Shown here piece by piece: positions 45,713-56,680 of a DNA stretch of 64,000 nt (positions are counted from its first letter, which is position 1; every line of letters starts with the position of its first letter). The notes under the pieces were generated by a model, which saw only the letters and a list, made by a program, of their open reading frames with translations, was not told where the DNA came from and ran no database searches. Origin of the DNA: Castanea sativa (lineage: Eukaryota > Streptophyta > Magnoliopsida > Fagales > Fagaceae); the NCBI RefSeq assembly GCF_040712315.1, contig NC_134015.1, forward strand, positions 43,731,464 through 43,795,463, given 5' to 3'. Made by a program: the position numbers and the translations under genes.

Positions 45713-45957
45713 GCTTGAATGGGCTTGAATCTAGGAAAAACTCTTAATGGGCTTCAATTTTTTATTTTGGTTGGGCCACAATTTGGGCTGCCGCTTGGGG
45801 CCAAATCTAGTTGGGCTAAACGGGTCCTACAGGGCGGGTCTGGGCCTCGAAAAAAAAATTCGTATAATAATTGGGCCGGGCCCGGGTTGAGGGTCTAGGC
45901 CTGTGGGTTGGGTCTAGGTATGCAAAAACCCAGCCCGTTGCCATTTCTAGGTTGAAT

Positions 45958-46416
45958 TTCTATTGGTTTACAATTTTGAAGCTTTCTTTAAAGGGGATGG
46001 GGGTGAGAGAATGCAAAATTTACCTTTTTTTTGTAAGACTTACTATCCCTATACCTAAATAAGATTTTTAGATAAAGCAAAAATCACAACCCATCACCAC
46101 TAGTCACAGCAACCCACCATCATAACCATAACCCACTGTCATAGCCAAAACCAACCACCACTATAGCCACCAAACCCATAGAACACACAAAAATTAAAGA
46201 GCAAAGAGAAGAGAGAAAACAGACCAGGGGAGAGAACAGACTAGCAACAAAGAGGTGGTGAAAATAGGAGGAGAAGAGAGAGTGGTGAGATAGATAGAGA
46301 TGGAGAGATAGAGTCATAGAGGAGAGGAGATAGAATAGAGAGAAGGGACTAAGGTGAGGCAAAGCCACAATAGAGGAGAAAGAAAGAAATTGTAAAGTTG
46401 TGATTTCCTACTATAT
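45958..46416. other. low-complexity intergenic DNA
   Basis: 46090-46180 is rich in ACCACCA/ATAACC, and 46190-46385 is a purine-rich GAGA stretch. The 82-codon minus-strand frame across it (Leu/Ser/Phe-rich) is an artefact of base composition. Confidence 0.5.
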
Positions 46417-47439
46417 TGTGTTAGCTTTAATTCCGTGCCAAATTTGATTGTAATTTCTTCAACCATTTTTCCTGTATGTATGTGGGTTTATTTGTAAGGG
46501 ATGAGTGTGAGAGATCGGTGAAGAATCAAGCTTCAAAAGTTGAATCAGTGGATTTTGCGACTAGCTCGTGGGTAGCTCGTGAGAAGCAGCTCGCGAAAAG
46601 GTCACATGTGGAGCACATGACTAGAAGATGAAAAGTCATGCCAATCTATCAATTTCACGACTATCTCGTGAGAATGACCAACCCGCAAAGTACCCATGAA
46701 AGTTTCTGTTTAGCAAAAAGTTGTGTTGCTTTACTAATATTCTTTACCCACACTATAAATACATTTATTACCCATGAATTATAAGGAGTGCTTTTCAAAG
46801 AAAAAACCCTAGAAAATACACTTAAGAGTTAAAGATTGTTATACCCACAATCATTTACAAATTTCCTTGTGGTTTTCCTCAACTCCTACCTCTCAATCTC
46901 TAGATCCTTGAGAGATTATTAGTCCAAACACTTACAACATCCATCTTGAGTGTAAAGTGAGATTTTGGTGCTATTGGGAAGCATTGAAATGAGTCACTCA
47001 TTGGCAGATGCAACAAGCTGAATTGCGGGATCCAGAAAGTTAGAGAAGACAAGACTCTGAGAAGTTCGTTGGTAATAGGAGCTTGGCGGGCTCAAGTCCA
47101 TGGGGTAGACTAAGCTTGGAGGGTCTTTTGTTATTCGTGTACTCCAACTTTATTCTCTAGTGGATCGATTTGACTTGGAAGGTTGCGGAGAGGTTTTTCG
47201 CCAAGTTCTTCGATTTCCTCTTCAATAACACGTCACGGTGTTATCTTGTTTTGCATTTCTCTTTCATACTCTTTAAGCTTTTATTTTATTGTTGATGATG
47301 GATGAATATGGCTTAGGTTAGCTTTATCGGTTCATTGTGCTTATTTACTCTAGTTCCACACTTAGCTTAAGTTAGAGTAAAAACAATCTAACCGTAATTT
47401 TTAATTTGGGATCTGAACAAGCTCTTGAGTTTTTGCACA
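46417..47439 (+). repeat. solo-LTR-like block
   Basis: Starts TGTGTTAGC and ends TTTTTGCACA, giving TGTG...CACA termini. TATA box TATAAATA at 46754-46761. Repeated CTCGTGAG/CTCGCGA motifs at 46563-46680. Right half homologous to the complement of 12293-12960. No internal region, primer site or target duplication was found, so the boundaries are approximate. Confidence 0.5.
46754..46761 (+). promoter_or_regulatory. TATA box of the solo-LTR-like block
   Basis: TATAAATA in the middle of the block, with a plausible transcript start region near 46785. Confidence 0.45.
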
Positions 47440-47920
47440 GATACAAGCTTTTAGAAATTAATAAAAAAAATAGTAGCAACTTGCTACACTGACCTGTTAC
47501 TAGTAATAGGGTAGAGTAAGATATAATTTAGCATTCACAGTAAAGCTCTTATAATGCTAATAATTTATTTTTTACCACTTACACCACAAAAAATGCCCTT
47601 TAGTACCACTAACAAGTCATTGTAGCAAGTTATAAGAGCTTTACCGTAAATACTCTAAATCATATCATACTCTACTATATTCTCATGAATTACTAACAAG
47701 CCACTTTAGCAAGTTATTAAAAAATTTTGGTTTAGCGCCACTAATAAAGAGCATTTTTACAGGTAAAGAGCATTTTTTGTGTGGTTTAAGTTGTAAAAAA
47801 GAAATTCTTAGCATTATAAGAGTTTTAATGTGGGTGCTTTAAATTATACTTACTCTACTATATTCTCATGAATCTCATCCCGTGGTCCGGCCTACAAGCA
47901 TATCTTAATTCATAAAAATA
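47440..47920. other. intergenic, AT-rich
   Basis: 47510-47870 contains repeated variants of AAGCTCTTATAATGC / GAGCATTTTT / TTACTAACAAG in both orientations, suggesting an old inverted-repeat MITE whose ends I cannot place. No gene. Confidence 0.35.
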
Positions 47921-47932
47921 AATAAAAACATT

Positions 47933-48026
47933 ATGTTCATTAAAGAAAAGTAAAAACGTGGTAAAGCCTCTGATGATTGTATGAGAGATCTGAAGTTCAA
48001 TCTCTACCTAAAAAAATAAAAATAAA
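47933..48026 (+). mobile_element. partial SINE, same family as 11170-11291
   Basis: GGTAAAGCCTCTGATGATTG, GAGAGATCTGAAGTTCAATC and TCTACCTA then an A-rich tail parallel the 11170 SINE. The A box is replaced. A low-complexity 12-bp repeat AATAAAAACATT flanks it at 47921-47932 and 48027-48038. Confidence 0.55.
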
Positions 48027-48038
48027 AATAAAAACATT

Positions 48039-49031
48039 CTTTGATCTTTTGATTACAAATACTAGCTTATGTCTAAGGTCATAGCTCGAGTTTGTGAATG
48101 CGAGTGTCCATATTTTGCGGCGTTAATCCCAATTCCCAAGGCATGATGTACATATCATGTTTTACAATGTTGGCAAGTGAACGACACTTCATCCCGTAAC
48201 ATGTGGTAATTAAATTTAAGGCAAATAGGGATATGTAATAAAAAAATTCAGGATCAATATTATTCTGTGCTAAAATTCTGATGTGAGACTATAAATAGTT
48301 TAAAAAAATTATAAATTTATATGAAAATAACAGGCAACTAATCAATTACCGTGCATTCTTAATACAGTGGTCACTTTACAAGTATAAGTGCTTGTGGGGT
48401 ATGGAGGGCAAAAGCTGAGGTTAAATCTCCAGGAATGAGCTTCACACACATGTATTCTTAGATTAGGTTAAAGTGAAAATTTTATCTTGTAAAAAAAAAT
48501 ACCTTAATCATAACCTATTATAAAAGATAATTGTAAAAAATAATATGATCCAAAAATTATTAAGATAATACGTCACTTTCCCTCCCAATTACAGCATAAG
48601 CATCTTTATCACTTAGGACCCATGCTCCGTCCAAGCTGCGGAGCCAATGACATGACATCTCCAGAGCACTTTAATTAATTTATCCCACTAGTCTAAAGTC
48701 TAATATTGTTTTTTATTTCTCCTAAATAATTATTTTTGTTAATTAAATTAAAACCTTAAAATTCAACATAGTCTCTTAATTTTACTTTAACTATCAGATT
48801 AGCCCCTAAATGTTAATTTTTTAATCAATTTAATCCCTTAATTTATCGAAATGAATCAATCTAATCCTTTTGTCCAAACAATAAAATCTATTAAATCGTA
48901 TGGTGTATCTCATAAATGTTTTAATGGGCCGTTTAACATGTGTGTGAGTTAAGTAGAAAGTGATGCATGAACAACAATGTTTAAACTCATCTGAGTTGGC
49001 CATATATTCATATGTTAAATTATCGTGCATC
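48039..49031. other. intergenic, AT-rich
   Basis: No gene or repeat boundary recognised. 48690-48900 resembles common TTAATCCCTTAA-type plant repeats without clear termini. Confidence 0.4.
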
Positions 49032-49047
49032 AACAATTTATTCATTG

Positions 49048-49076
49048 TTTCTCAAAAAACAAAAAAACAAAAAAAA
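49048..49076 (+). mobile_element. tail-only retroposon insertion
   Basis: 29 bp (TTTCTC then A-rich with two C) between exact 16-bp repeats AACAATTTATTCATTG at 49032-49047 and 49077-49092. Looks like a target-primed insertion in which only the poly(A) tail was copied. Confidence 0.55.
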
Positions 49077-49346
49077 AACAATTTATTCATTGATTTTGAA
49101 ACAGGCATTCTGAATTAATTTGTTAGCTAGTTTACACTGAATATCTTGTCAGCTAAATTGGGGCCAGCTTCTTTGAATTATTATGTGACCACAAGTCACA
49201 ACATCTTTCGGTGGAAAGTTATGCCTTAAAAAATAATATATAAAAAAATAAAAAAGAAGAAGAAGAAAGAAAGAAGAAGAAGAAGGGTTATACACTTGTA
49301 CTTATCCCAGACCAGATGAAGAAGGAAATTATTAGATCAGGGATCA

Positions 49347-49353
<7 letters not shown>

Positions 49354-49407
<54 letters not shown>

Positions 49408-49418
49408 TTTTTGTAAAT
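49354..49418 (-). mobile_element. (TA)n plus T-run insertion between 14-bp repeats
   Basis: GGGATCAGCCATAT flanks it at 49340-49353 and 49419-49432. The insert is about 24 TA units, 13 T and GTAAAT; on the minus strand this reads as a short poly(A) followed by a TA run. Confidence 0.5.
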
Positions 49419-49746
49419 GGGATCAGCCATATTTTAAATTTGCTAATTTTAATCAATTTTAGAAATTGCATCACTATCCTAAGTTCCTTAGGTGGTCTAT
49501 CTATGTTTGTTACATTGACGTGTAAACTAAAGATCTGGTCAACATGTGACTGAAAGGCATTAGTTAAGATTAAATTTCTTCTGTCGATTAATTTTTTTGG
49601 TGCAGTTGCACATTAGTCAGTTAAAGAAATATTTTTTTTATTTGTTTTTATTACTTCCTAATGCAATGAGATCCGTTAAATTCTAACTTAGTGGATGCAC
49701 ATATGCATTCATTAACAAAAGCTTTATACTAACATTCAAAGCACTC

Positions 49747-49853
49747 GGTAAGAGCCTTCTAGCTCAATTAATTGACATCTTTTAATGTTTTTATAGAAAA
49801 TATTTAGGGTTCAAATCTCTCACTCCCAACTATTAAATTATTAATATAAAAAA
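49747..49853 (+). mobile_element. tRNA-derived SINE (second family) with 13-bp target duplication
   Basis: A box CTAGCTCAATTAATTG and B box GGGTTCAAATCTC, then a CACTCCCAACTATTAAATTA end and an A run. ATTCAAAGCACTC flanks it at 49734-49746 and 49854-49866. Too diverged and open-ended to be a tRNA gene. Confidence 0.85.
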
Positions 49854-49866
49854 ATTCAAAGCACTC

Positions 49867-50537
49867 AAAGAAGAATGGAGATGATGCCATGCTATGGATT
49901 AACATGTGCTATTTGAATGAAAAACATGTAGACCCCAATAAGAATTAATAAAATGAAACATGATTATCAACAAGCCCACCGTTTTAGTAGTTGACCTTTT
50001 CCTTTTTAATTTTTTTATCTTGATTTTTTTGAGCTGTGCTGATTAGTTCGTAAAAAACAAATGTATAAAAGGAAATCAAGCTCTGATTTTTTTTTTCCCC
50101 ATTTTTAATACTTTTGTATCCAGAATGCTCCACTTTATTTTTTTTGTTGCATCAGTCTGCTCCACTATACTTTGGTTTGCATCAATATGCTATTGCTCCA
50201 CTAAACAAACCCCCTACCCTCTTAAAAAATAAAGAAAAACAAAAAGATAGAGATAAATGCATGTCCAATAAATTTTATAAAATAATGAGTATAGTGGCGG
50301 CTGGTGTACACTTCAAGTCAAACCTACATCTCATCAATTTTTAAGGTTTAAAATCGAATAAAGTTTATGGGTTGGTTTCAGAAAAATTTCCGTCCGTAAG
50401 GTATTTATGTATATCTTGAAACGGTGAAAATGAGGGAGGTTTTTATCACGGCATTTTAATCCATCATACTTTTGGTATTTAGATTTTTAAAAATGTGATT
50501 TTTTACAATTTGGATATTAAAGAATATAATTATTCTT
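49867..50537. other. intergenic, no feature seen
   Basis: AT-rich with a T run near 50087. No gene, repeat pair or RNA gene recognised. Confidence 0.45.
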
Positions 50538-52343
50538 GTGTTTGGTTTCATTAATAATCTAATAAAATTTATAGGAATATGAGATAATAATATTTGGTTT
50601 ATTCTACCTATAAAAAAATATATATTTGATTTATTCCAGGAATTTTAAATAGATTATTTATTTTTTCCATTTTATTTTTAAACTTGAATGTGAACTACTA
50701 AGTTCTTTAAAAAAAATTCCTCTAAACAAATAACGAAAAACAAAATATAAACTATAAATTATGACGAATTTATTAAAATTGTAGTCTAACATTTCAAAAT
50801 GGCAAATACAATACAAAAACAACTATTTAAATTCTCAAATACTATATTCTTAATAGTAATTTTTAAAAGAGCTTAATTCATAACAAAACAACCTGACAAC
50901 ATTTAGGTCTATAAGACCATAGAAGTAGCAATAAAAATAAAAGTAGTTCATCAACAATGAAAAAAATACGATCTATTACATATATAATGCATTCACCCCT
51001 GCATCTGTGAGTAGGGGTGTCCACTCAGACTCGAACCCGTTCAAACCGACCAGACCCGACCGAAACCGACCCACCCGCGATCGATCCGTGAGCTCCGGTG
51101 GTCGATGGCGGGTTATGAAGCCCAAAAACCGAGTCCGGCGGATCGGTTGGCGGGTTTCCTCCTCTAAAACTCGCCTCAATCGACCCGACCGGAGACTAAC
51201 AAAAAATTCGGCGATTCAAGTTTTTCCGGCGAGTTTTTGGTCAAATTACTTGAGATCCAACGAGATTTATTCTGGATTTGGGGAGATCTCAGCCAGATCT
51301 GGTGGAAATCTCACTAGATCTAGCGAGATCTCACCAGATCTGGTGAGATCTTCGCTGGATTTGGAGATTTCGCCTGAAAAAAAAACTATTTTGATAGTTT
51401 TTTCTACTATGGACGACCCGACCTTGCTCGACCACTCCGATCTGACCCTCTTGCTGGTCGGCGATGGGTCTGAACTTTCACCACTTGATTTTATCCGGTC
51501 GATCGCGGGTTGGACACAAACCAAACCTAGACCAACCCATAGACACCCCTATCTATGAGCACTTGATCTGAGATTCAAATGCTTCCAATGTGTTTCAAAA
51601 TCCAAAAACGCGCGTACAAATATGATGGGTTGTTAAAAATTAAAAATCTACACATTCTGTATCATTGTATAACAAACATCAAAATCACTAGATAGGATAC
51701 AAATTATTGACATTGTACTGTAACATATGAATCTAGAAACAAAACCATTAATCTAAAAAATTAAAAATAAAAAACGAGATGAAGCCACTAATCCAGATCT
51801 ATATTTCTAGCAACTAAACAAAACCAAGATCTAAGATATAAATAAATACATTAACAAATTTGTATGAAAATAAATCCATTAATAATTTGTTGAGCAACAC
51901 ACACACAACAGTAAAAGTGAATACCTAGTAATAATGGAGGGTCCACTTCAAAAAAAAATTTCCCACACGTGAAACCTAAATAGAACTTTGTTAAAGAATA
52001 TATCAACAAAGTTGTCTATCCTGTTTATATTGTTTTGACGGGAAAAAAAAATAAAGATAAGGGAAAAGATATTGATGATTTGTTTTATATTTTATCTTAA
52101 TTACTTAAAAGATAAAGAAAAATGGTTAAAATTGTCAATTTGTAAAAAATACAATTTCCTTTAAACTTGGAAATCTGGATACCCACCTATTTTAAAAGGA
52201 TCCACATTTCTATTGAAAGGAGGTTAAAGAAGGAATCTAGATTCCTCTGTCATCTGATTCCCTAGCATGATTTAGAACCAAATATAGGAATCTTTAAACA
52301 TTCCTAGGAATCCTAAAACATTACTTCGTACCAAACGCCACAT
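50538..52343. mobile_element. possible DNA transposon with degenerate terminal inverted repeats
   Basis: The left end reads GTGTTTGGTT, then ATAGGAAT and ATATTTGGTT. The complement of the right end reads GTGGCGTTTGGT, then CTAGGAATG and ATATTTGGTT, in the same order and spacing. No target duplication or coding was identified. It would enclose the MITE at 51012. Weak. Confidence 0.3.
51012..51551. mobile_element. hAT MITE, 540 bp
   Basis: Termini TAGGGGTGTCCAC and, complement of the right end, TAGGGGTGTCTAT. Flanking 8-mers TCTGTGAG (51004-51011) and TCTATGAG (51552-51559) match at 7 of 8. Subterminal ACCCGACC/CGGGT motifs as in the hAT at 43995. The centre has about eight AGATCT or near-AGATCT sites (51240-51370). 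A 183-codon frame spans it, inverted repeats included, so it is not a gene. Confidence 0.75.
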
Positions 52344-52552
52344 AAGGGTTGTTGGGGATCATGCTGGCCAATTGAGAGCGGTATAGTCCCTGCCTCTCTC
52401 TCTCTTGGGCCATGTACAATGGACCTCTCCTCTACTGAACCTGCTCCTCCACTTGATACATCACTTGACTCTTACCTATTCCTATAACCCACAGCCCAGC
52501 CCGCACCTGTTCAACTCTCTACATCTATTCTCCCTTCTTCTTCACCGTTACA

Positions 52553-52632
52553 AACTTTTCACCCCTCACATCTAGGTGCACCTACTCAACCAACTTCTCA
52601 CCCCTCACATCTAGATGCACCTACTCAACCAA
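52553..52632. repeat. 39-bp tandem duplication in the copia pol leader
   Basis: TCACCCCTCACATCTAG and TGCACCTACTCAACCAAC occur twice in a row, with one base difference. Confidence 0.9.
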
Positions 52633-54278
52633 CTCACCCATTGGCCACTCAATCCAAGAACAACATCACCAAACCAAAAACCTTCACTGATGGTATTATC
52701 CGTTATCCAATCCCTCGTGCTCTTCTTTCTAAGGGTGTTTGCTCCTCTAAACCCACTTGCTATAGTTCTGCTGTTAAAGATCCCAAGTGGTGTAAAGCTA
52801 TGAATTTGGAATTTGATGCTTTGCTCAAAAATCGGACATGGACCCTTGTTCCTTCTTGGGTTGCTTGCAATGTTATTGGCTGTAAATGGGTTTTCGAATC
52901 AAGCGTCATGCCAATGGTTCAATTGAGAGATACAAAGCTCGCTTCGTCGCGAAAGGTTTTCATCAACAACCTGGAGTTGATTTTGGCGAGACTTTCAATC
53001 CTGTTGTTAAACCCACTATGGTATGTATTGTTCTCTTCATTGCTATGTCTCTTGGTTGAATTATGCAGCAAATTGATGTTCAAAATGTCTTTCTCCATGG
53101 AAATTTATCTGAGGATGAATATATATGTCCCAACCATTAGGATTCACCCACTCTCAATGTCCATGTCACATTTCTAGATTGACCAAAGCTCTTTATGGGT
53201 TAAAACAAGCACCACAGGCTTGGTTTTCATGGCTCACTAGTCATTTACTAGCCTTTGGGTTCAGAAGTTATAAGTCTGGCTCATCCTTATTTATTTATTA
53301 CCATTAGGGAGTAACTATTTTCTTTCTCATTTATGTGGATGACATTATAATCACTGGTTCTAGTCCTTCAGCAATTTATACACTTATTCAGTTTTTGAAG
53401 ATTGACTTTACTATTAAGAAATTGGGTGATTTAAATTTCTTTCTTGGTGTTGAGGTTATAAAAAATACCTTTGTATTTTACTCTCCCAGAAGCATTATAT
53501 TGTTGATCTTCTCCGCCAAACCAATATGTTAGAAGCTAAACCTGTTAGCTCTCTCATGGCCACATCCACAAATCTTTCTGCTTTTAAGGGTGATCCTATT
53601 CAAGATGTCACATTGTACAGAAGCACTATTGGAGCCTTGCAATACTTAGCTCTTACATGTCCTGATATATCCTTTATGGTCAACAAGCTTGCTCAATATA
53701 TGCATAGCCCCAAAATTGAACATTGGCAATCTGTCAAGCGCCTTCTCTGCTATCTGAAACAAACCATTTGTTTTGGTCTTCAAATATATTGCTCTCGCAC
53801 TCATTCTCTTCAGCCTTCTTGGATGCGAATTGAGTTGGCTGTCATGATGATTGTCGCTCTACTGGTGGTTTTTGCAATTTTTTGGTTGCTAATATAATTT
53901 CTTGGTGTTGTAAAATGCAAGCCACTGTAGCTTAGTCTAGTATAGAGGCTGAGGACAAGGCCCTTGCCAATGCAGCTGCTAAAGTCAAGTGGTTATGCTA
54001 TCTTTTATCTGAACTTGGCACCTCTGTTTCTACCTGTCCTGTTTTGTGGTGTGATAACATTAGGGCCACTTATCTTTCCTCCAATCCTGTTTTCCATGCT
54101 CGCACGAAGCATATAGAAACTAATATTCATTTTGTTTGGGATATCGTTGCTCTCAAATCTATTACCATTCAACTCCTTTCTAGTAAAGATCAATTGGCAG
54201 ACATCTTCACCAAGCCCCTATCTTCCTTTAGGTTTGCCTTGCTCCGTATCAAGCTCAATGTTGTCCATATACAGTTGA

Positions 54279-54291
54279 GCTTGAGGGGGTA
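54279..54291 (+). other. polypurine tract of the copia fragment
   Basis: GCTTGAGGGGGTA directly before TGTTAAGG, as in typical copia elements. Confidence 0.7.
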
Positions 54292-54546
54292 TGTTAAGGA
54301 TAAGATCAACAATAACTCCAAAATACAAATCCAAGCTAGTTGTGATAAAGAGGAGCCTTTGAATTTCAAAATTCAAAAGAGTTGTGCAGATCACAATTAG
54401 GCCAATGTTAAGAATAGCTGTCAAAGATATACTTTTTTTGTATTTTAAGATAGACTTTTTTTGTGTTTTAAACTTCTTCTATCTGTAATTTTATCCTCTT
54501 GTAATTTGTAACTCAAACACATATTATAAATATGCAGCATGACCAA
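54292..54546 (+). repeat. copia 3' LTR, right end uncertain
   Basis: Starts TGTTAAGGATAAG after the polypurine tract. It contains a TATAAATA box near 54527. ACCAACA at 54540-54546 is a possible end, but without the other LTR it cannot be fixed. Confidence 0.5.
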
Positions 54547-54642
54547 CACTGAATTTGATAGGCTAGTAAATTCAATCATTATCATGCACTTATTTGATTT
54601 TACAATCCACAACCAAAAACATTTTTTTTTTTCAAAAATGTG

Positions 54643-54731
<89 letters not shown>

Positions 54732-54960
54732 TGCCAATTTAAATCCAGTGGACTAAATGAGTTGTTTAGATCATGCGATACTGTATGGTATTTTTTTTTT
54801 TTTACTTGAATGTTAGAAAACTATACTAATATAAAGGAGGTATACATTTGTATCACGAAACTCTTGAGGTGTGATAACTCTAAACTTGAATACATCTTGA
54901 TACCTAGTAAGAAGAGTTAGAGTAGCAGCAATATTTACGTTGTGTCTAGACTAGAATCTT
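54547..54960. other. AT-rich DNA with long TA microsatellite
   Basis: (TA)n of about 38 units at 54653-54728. May still belong to the copia LTR flank. No gene. Confidence 0.5.
54653..54728. repeat. (TA)n microsatellite, about 76 bp
   Basis: Uninterrupted TA dinucleotides, the longest TA run in the window. Confidence 0.95.
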
Positions 54961-55626
54961 CTTATGTTTTCATAAAATGAGGGGTTTGATAATAATTGAT
55001 AGGGGTAATTTTGACTAAGCTTCAACGAATCCTGGTAACACCACGCAAGGAAACTGATGGCGCACACGAATCCATTAGTCCCACAGGAGTAGACAGATGA
55101 TCCAGAGCAATGGCGTGAAAAGCGACGAGGCCACGTTAAAATCCGACTCAAAGAAAGGTAGACGGGATGAGCAAGAGGCCGACGAGGTAAATGAAAAAGC
55201 CGACGGGGCCAGCATGGCCTTGCTTAGTCCTCACAAATGTTCATATAAGGAAACATCTTGCATATCACGCAAATGAACCTACTACTGATTCATATCTCCC
55301 TCATATGGAAAGACACCTTACAATCTCGGAAACCCTTGTACTAGATCTTCTCCATAAGGAAAAATCCCCACTCTCAGGGGATCTTGGTTCACCACCCACT
55401 ACTATATAAGCACTAGGCCCCTCCTTTTCTAAGTTACGCAAAAAATCCCTAGCTCTCTCACTATAGAGTCCTTAGAGATTTCTCATTCACTGACTTGACC
55501 TTCGAAGGGTTGTTGGCCGGTACCACACCAATGCCTTTTGTTTAGTCGATTTGTTCTTATTCCATAGGTACTAATCATTGGAGTGATTTGGAGCCTACAA
55601 CTCACTGATGATTTCAGCACATCATC
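54961..55626 (+). repeat. LTR-like block with TATA box
   Basis: GC-richer than its flanks. TATATAAG at 55403-55410 followed by a CACTAGGCCC region, CTAAGTTACGC and a TTCGAAGGGTTGTTGGCCGG stretch, ending near TTTCAGCACATCATCA. This resembles the promoter half of a gypsy LTR in plus orientation. No internal region or second copy in the window; boundaries approximate. Confidence 0.4.
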
Positions 55627-55839
55627 AATAATGTTTTTGTAAAATAATTATGTTATATTAATTCCTTATAAGTTTCTCTCATAAAAGGTTACCTTCTTTC
55701 CATTCTTTTATTTTAAAACATCCACACAAAATTATTAAATTCAATTTCATTCTTCTCTTTTCTTTTCTTTTTTTTCCATTTCTTTTCATTGTGTAATGAT
55801 TCACTCATTCCATTTCAATTGGACCTTAGGAAAGAAAGT

Positions 55840-56680
55840 TGTAAGAACACAATTCAAACTCCCAATCTAAGGTTGGAAATGGGCTTGAAAGGCCCTTCTA
55901 CAATAAATTTGTAGAGAGTGGGTTTCTAATCTAGTTCTCAAGGATGGTTTTAAATAACATAGAAAAGAACGGGCTCCGGGCCCAATGGCACGAAATAAAG
56001 AGTTATTTGTAAGAGTATAACTAAAAGCTCCTCCTCGGACACAATCCGAGGATAGTTTATAATATTGCTTCCTAAGGTTGGTTACAATTGTAGATTATCA
56101 TATACTATTGTCTTTCTCCTATACAGAAAGAAGCCCTCCTCTTGATCTGAAGGTCTTTCTCTTTATTTATACTTCCTCTTCTTCTCTTTATCATCTTCCA
56201 CCTCATGGTTGTAACACTGGCTTGGGATATTTGTCCCATCAATTCTTCCCCAAAGTCCGCTGGGGTTAGGGACCAAGTTCCAAACCTCATGCTTAGGCCC
56301 TATCTTTCCATCTATGCAGTCAGTATATCAATTACAGAGCTTTTAATGTATGGGCGGTGGTAGCAGCTTTACCTTAGATATTCCACTGCTCTTCCTATTG
56401 TCCTCCACGTGTACCGTGTCTTCTCGTAGTCATATGATTTCTTATAACATAGCCCGGGGACACTAAACCTCTCTTCTTATGACCTCGGCTTAAAAACCCG
56501 AGGACAAATCTATTCCTCGGACGTAATTGGTCACTCGTTTATCATATCTTTACTTGGCATTTTCTTTGTGAGGTACATTCATGTACTCCTAGATCATTTG
56601 ATGTCCTCGGATTTGGGTTTTTAGCCCAAAAGACTTTGTTGGGCCATCCTTGATAAATTACTGGGCCCAATGCCCCTACA
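55840..56680 (-). repeat. 3' LTR of element C (841 bp)
   Basis: Starts TGTAAGAACACAATTC and ends CCCCTACA. Same order of blocks as the A LTRs (CAATAAATTTGTAGAG, CTCCTCGGAC, CCGAGGATAG). Minus-strand TATA box TATAAATA (complement of 56164-56171). Retains the segment missing from the shared A LTR. Confidence 0.85.

Larger units (their letters stand above)
43995..45949. mobile_element. non-autonomous hAT element with 8-bp target duplication
   Basis: 1955 bp. GGTTGAAT at 43987-43994 and 45950-45957. Termini TAGGAATGGCAA and, complement of the right end, TAGAAATGGCAA. Inside both ends are GC-rich blocks with ACCCG/CGGGT motifs. A 26-bp duplicated block with CGCCGG and CAAGCTCTCTGC sits at 44412-44465. 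A possible exon scrap at 45263-45364 follows a TTGTTGTTGTAG acceptor (SSTTFRDCTLQSILDDGEPN ... stop). No transposase domain is recognisable. Confidence 0.85.
52356..54291 (+). pseudogene. Ty1/copia pol fragment (RT and RNase H)
   Basis: Plus strand. RT blocks in shifting frames: WCKAMNLEFDALLKNRTWTL, VIGCKWVF, then another frame with KARFVAKGFHQQ and a PVVKPT block, LTKALYGLKQAPQAW, LIYVDDIIITGSS (YVDD near 53330), KLGDLNFFLGVEV. RNase H region: PVSSLMATSTNLS, STIGALQYLALTCPDISFMV, VKRLLCYLKQT, SSIEAEDKALANAAAKVKWL, HIETNIHFVWD, LADIFTKPL. RNase H C-terminal to RT with no integrase after it is the copia order. Gag, protease and integrase are absent. Multiple stops and shifts. Confidence 0.9.

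Noticed and set aside
46120..46368. 82-codon hydrophobic minus-strand frame, possible membrane protein
   Set aside because: Purine-rich low-complexity DNA read on the other strand; no start context, no homology pattern.
49755..49830. tRNA gene
   Set aside because: A and B boxes are present, but no acceptor stem or anticodon arm; flanking 13-bp duplication shows a SINE.
51007..51558. 183-codon open frame
   Set aside because: It spans a whole MITE including both terminal repeats and part of the target duplication; composition artefact.
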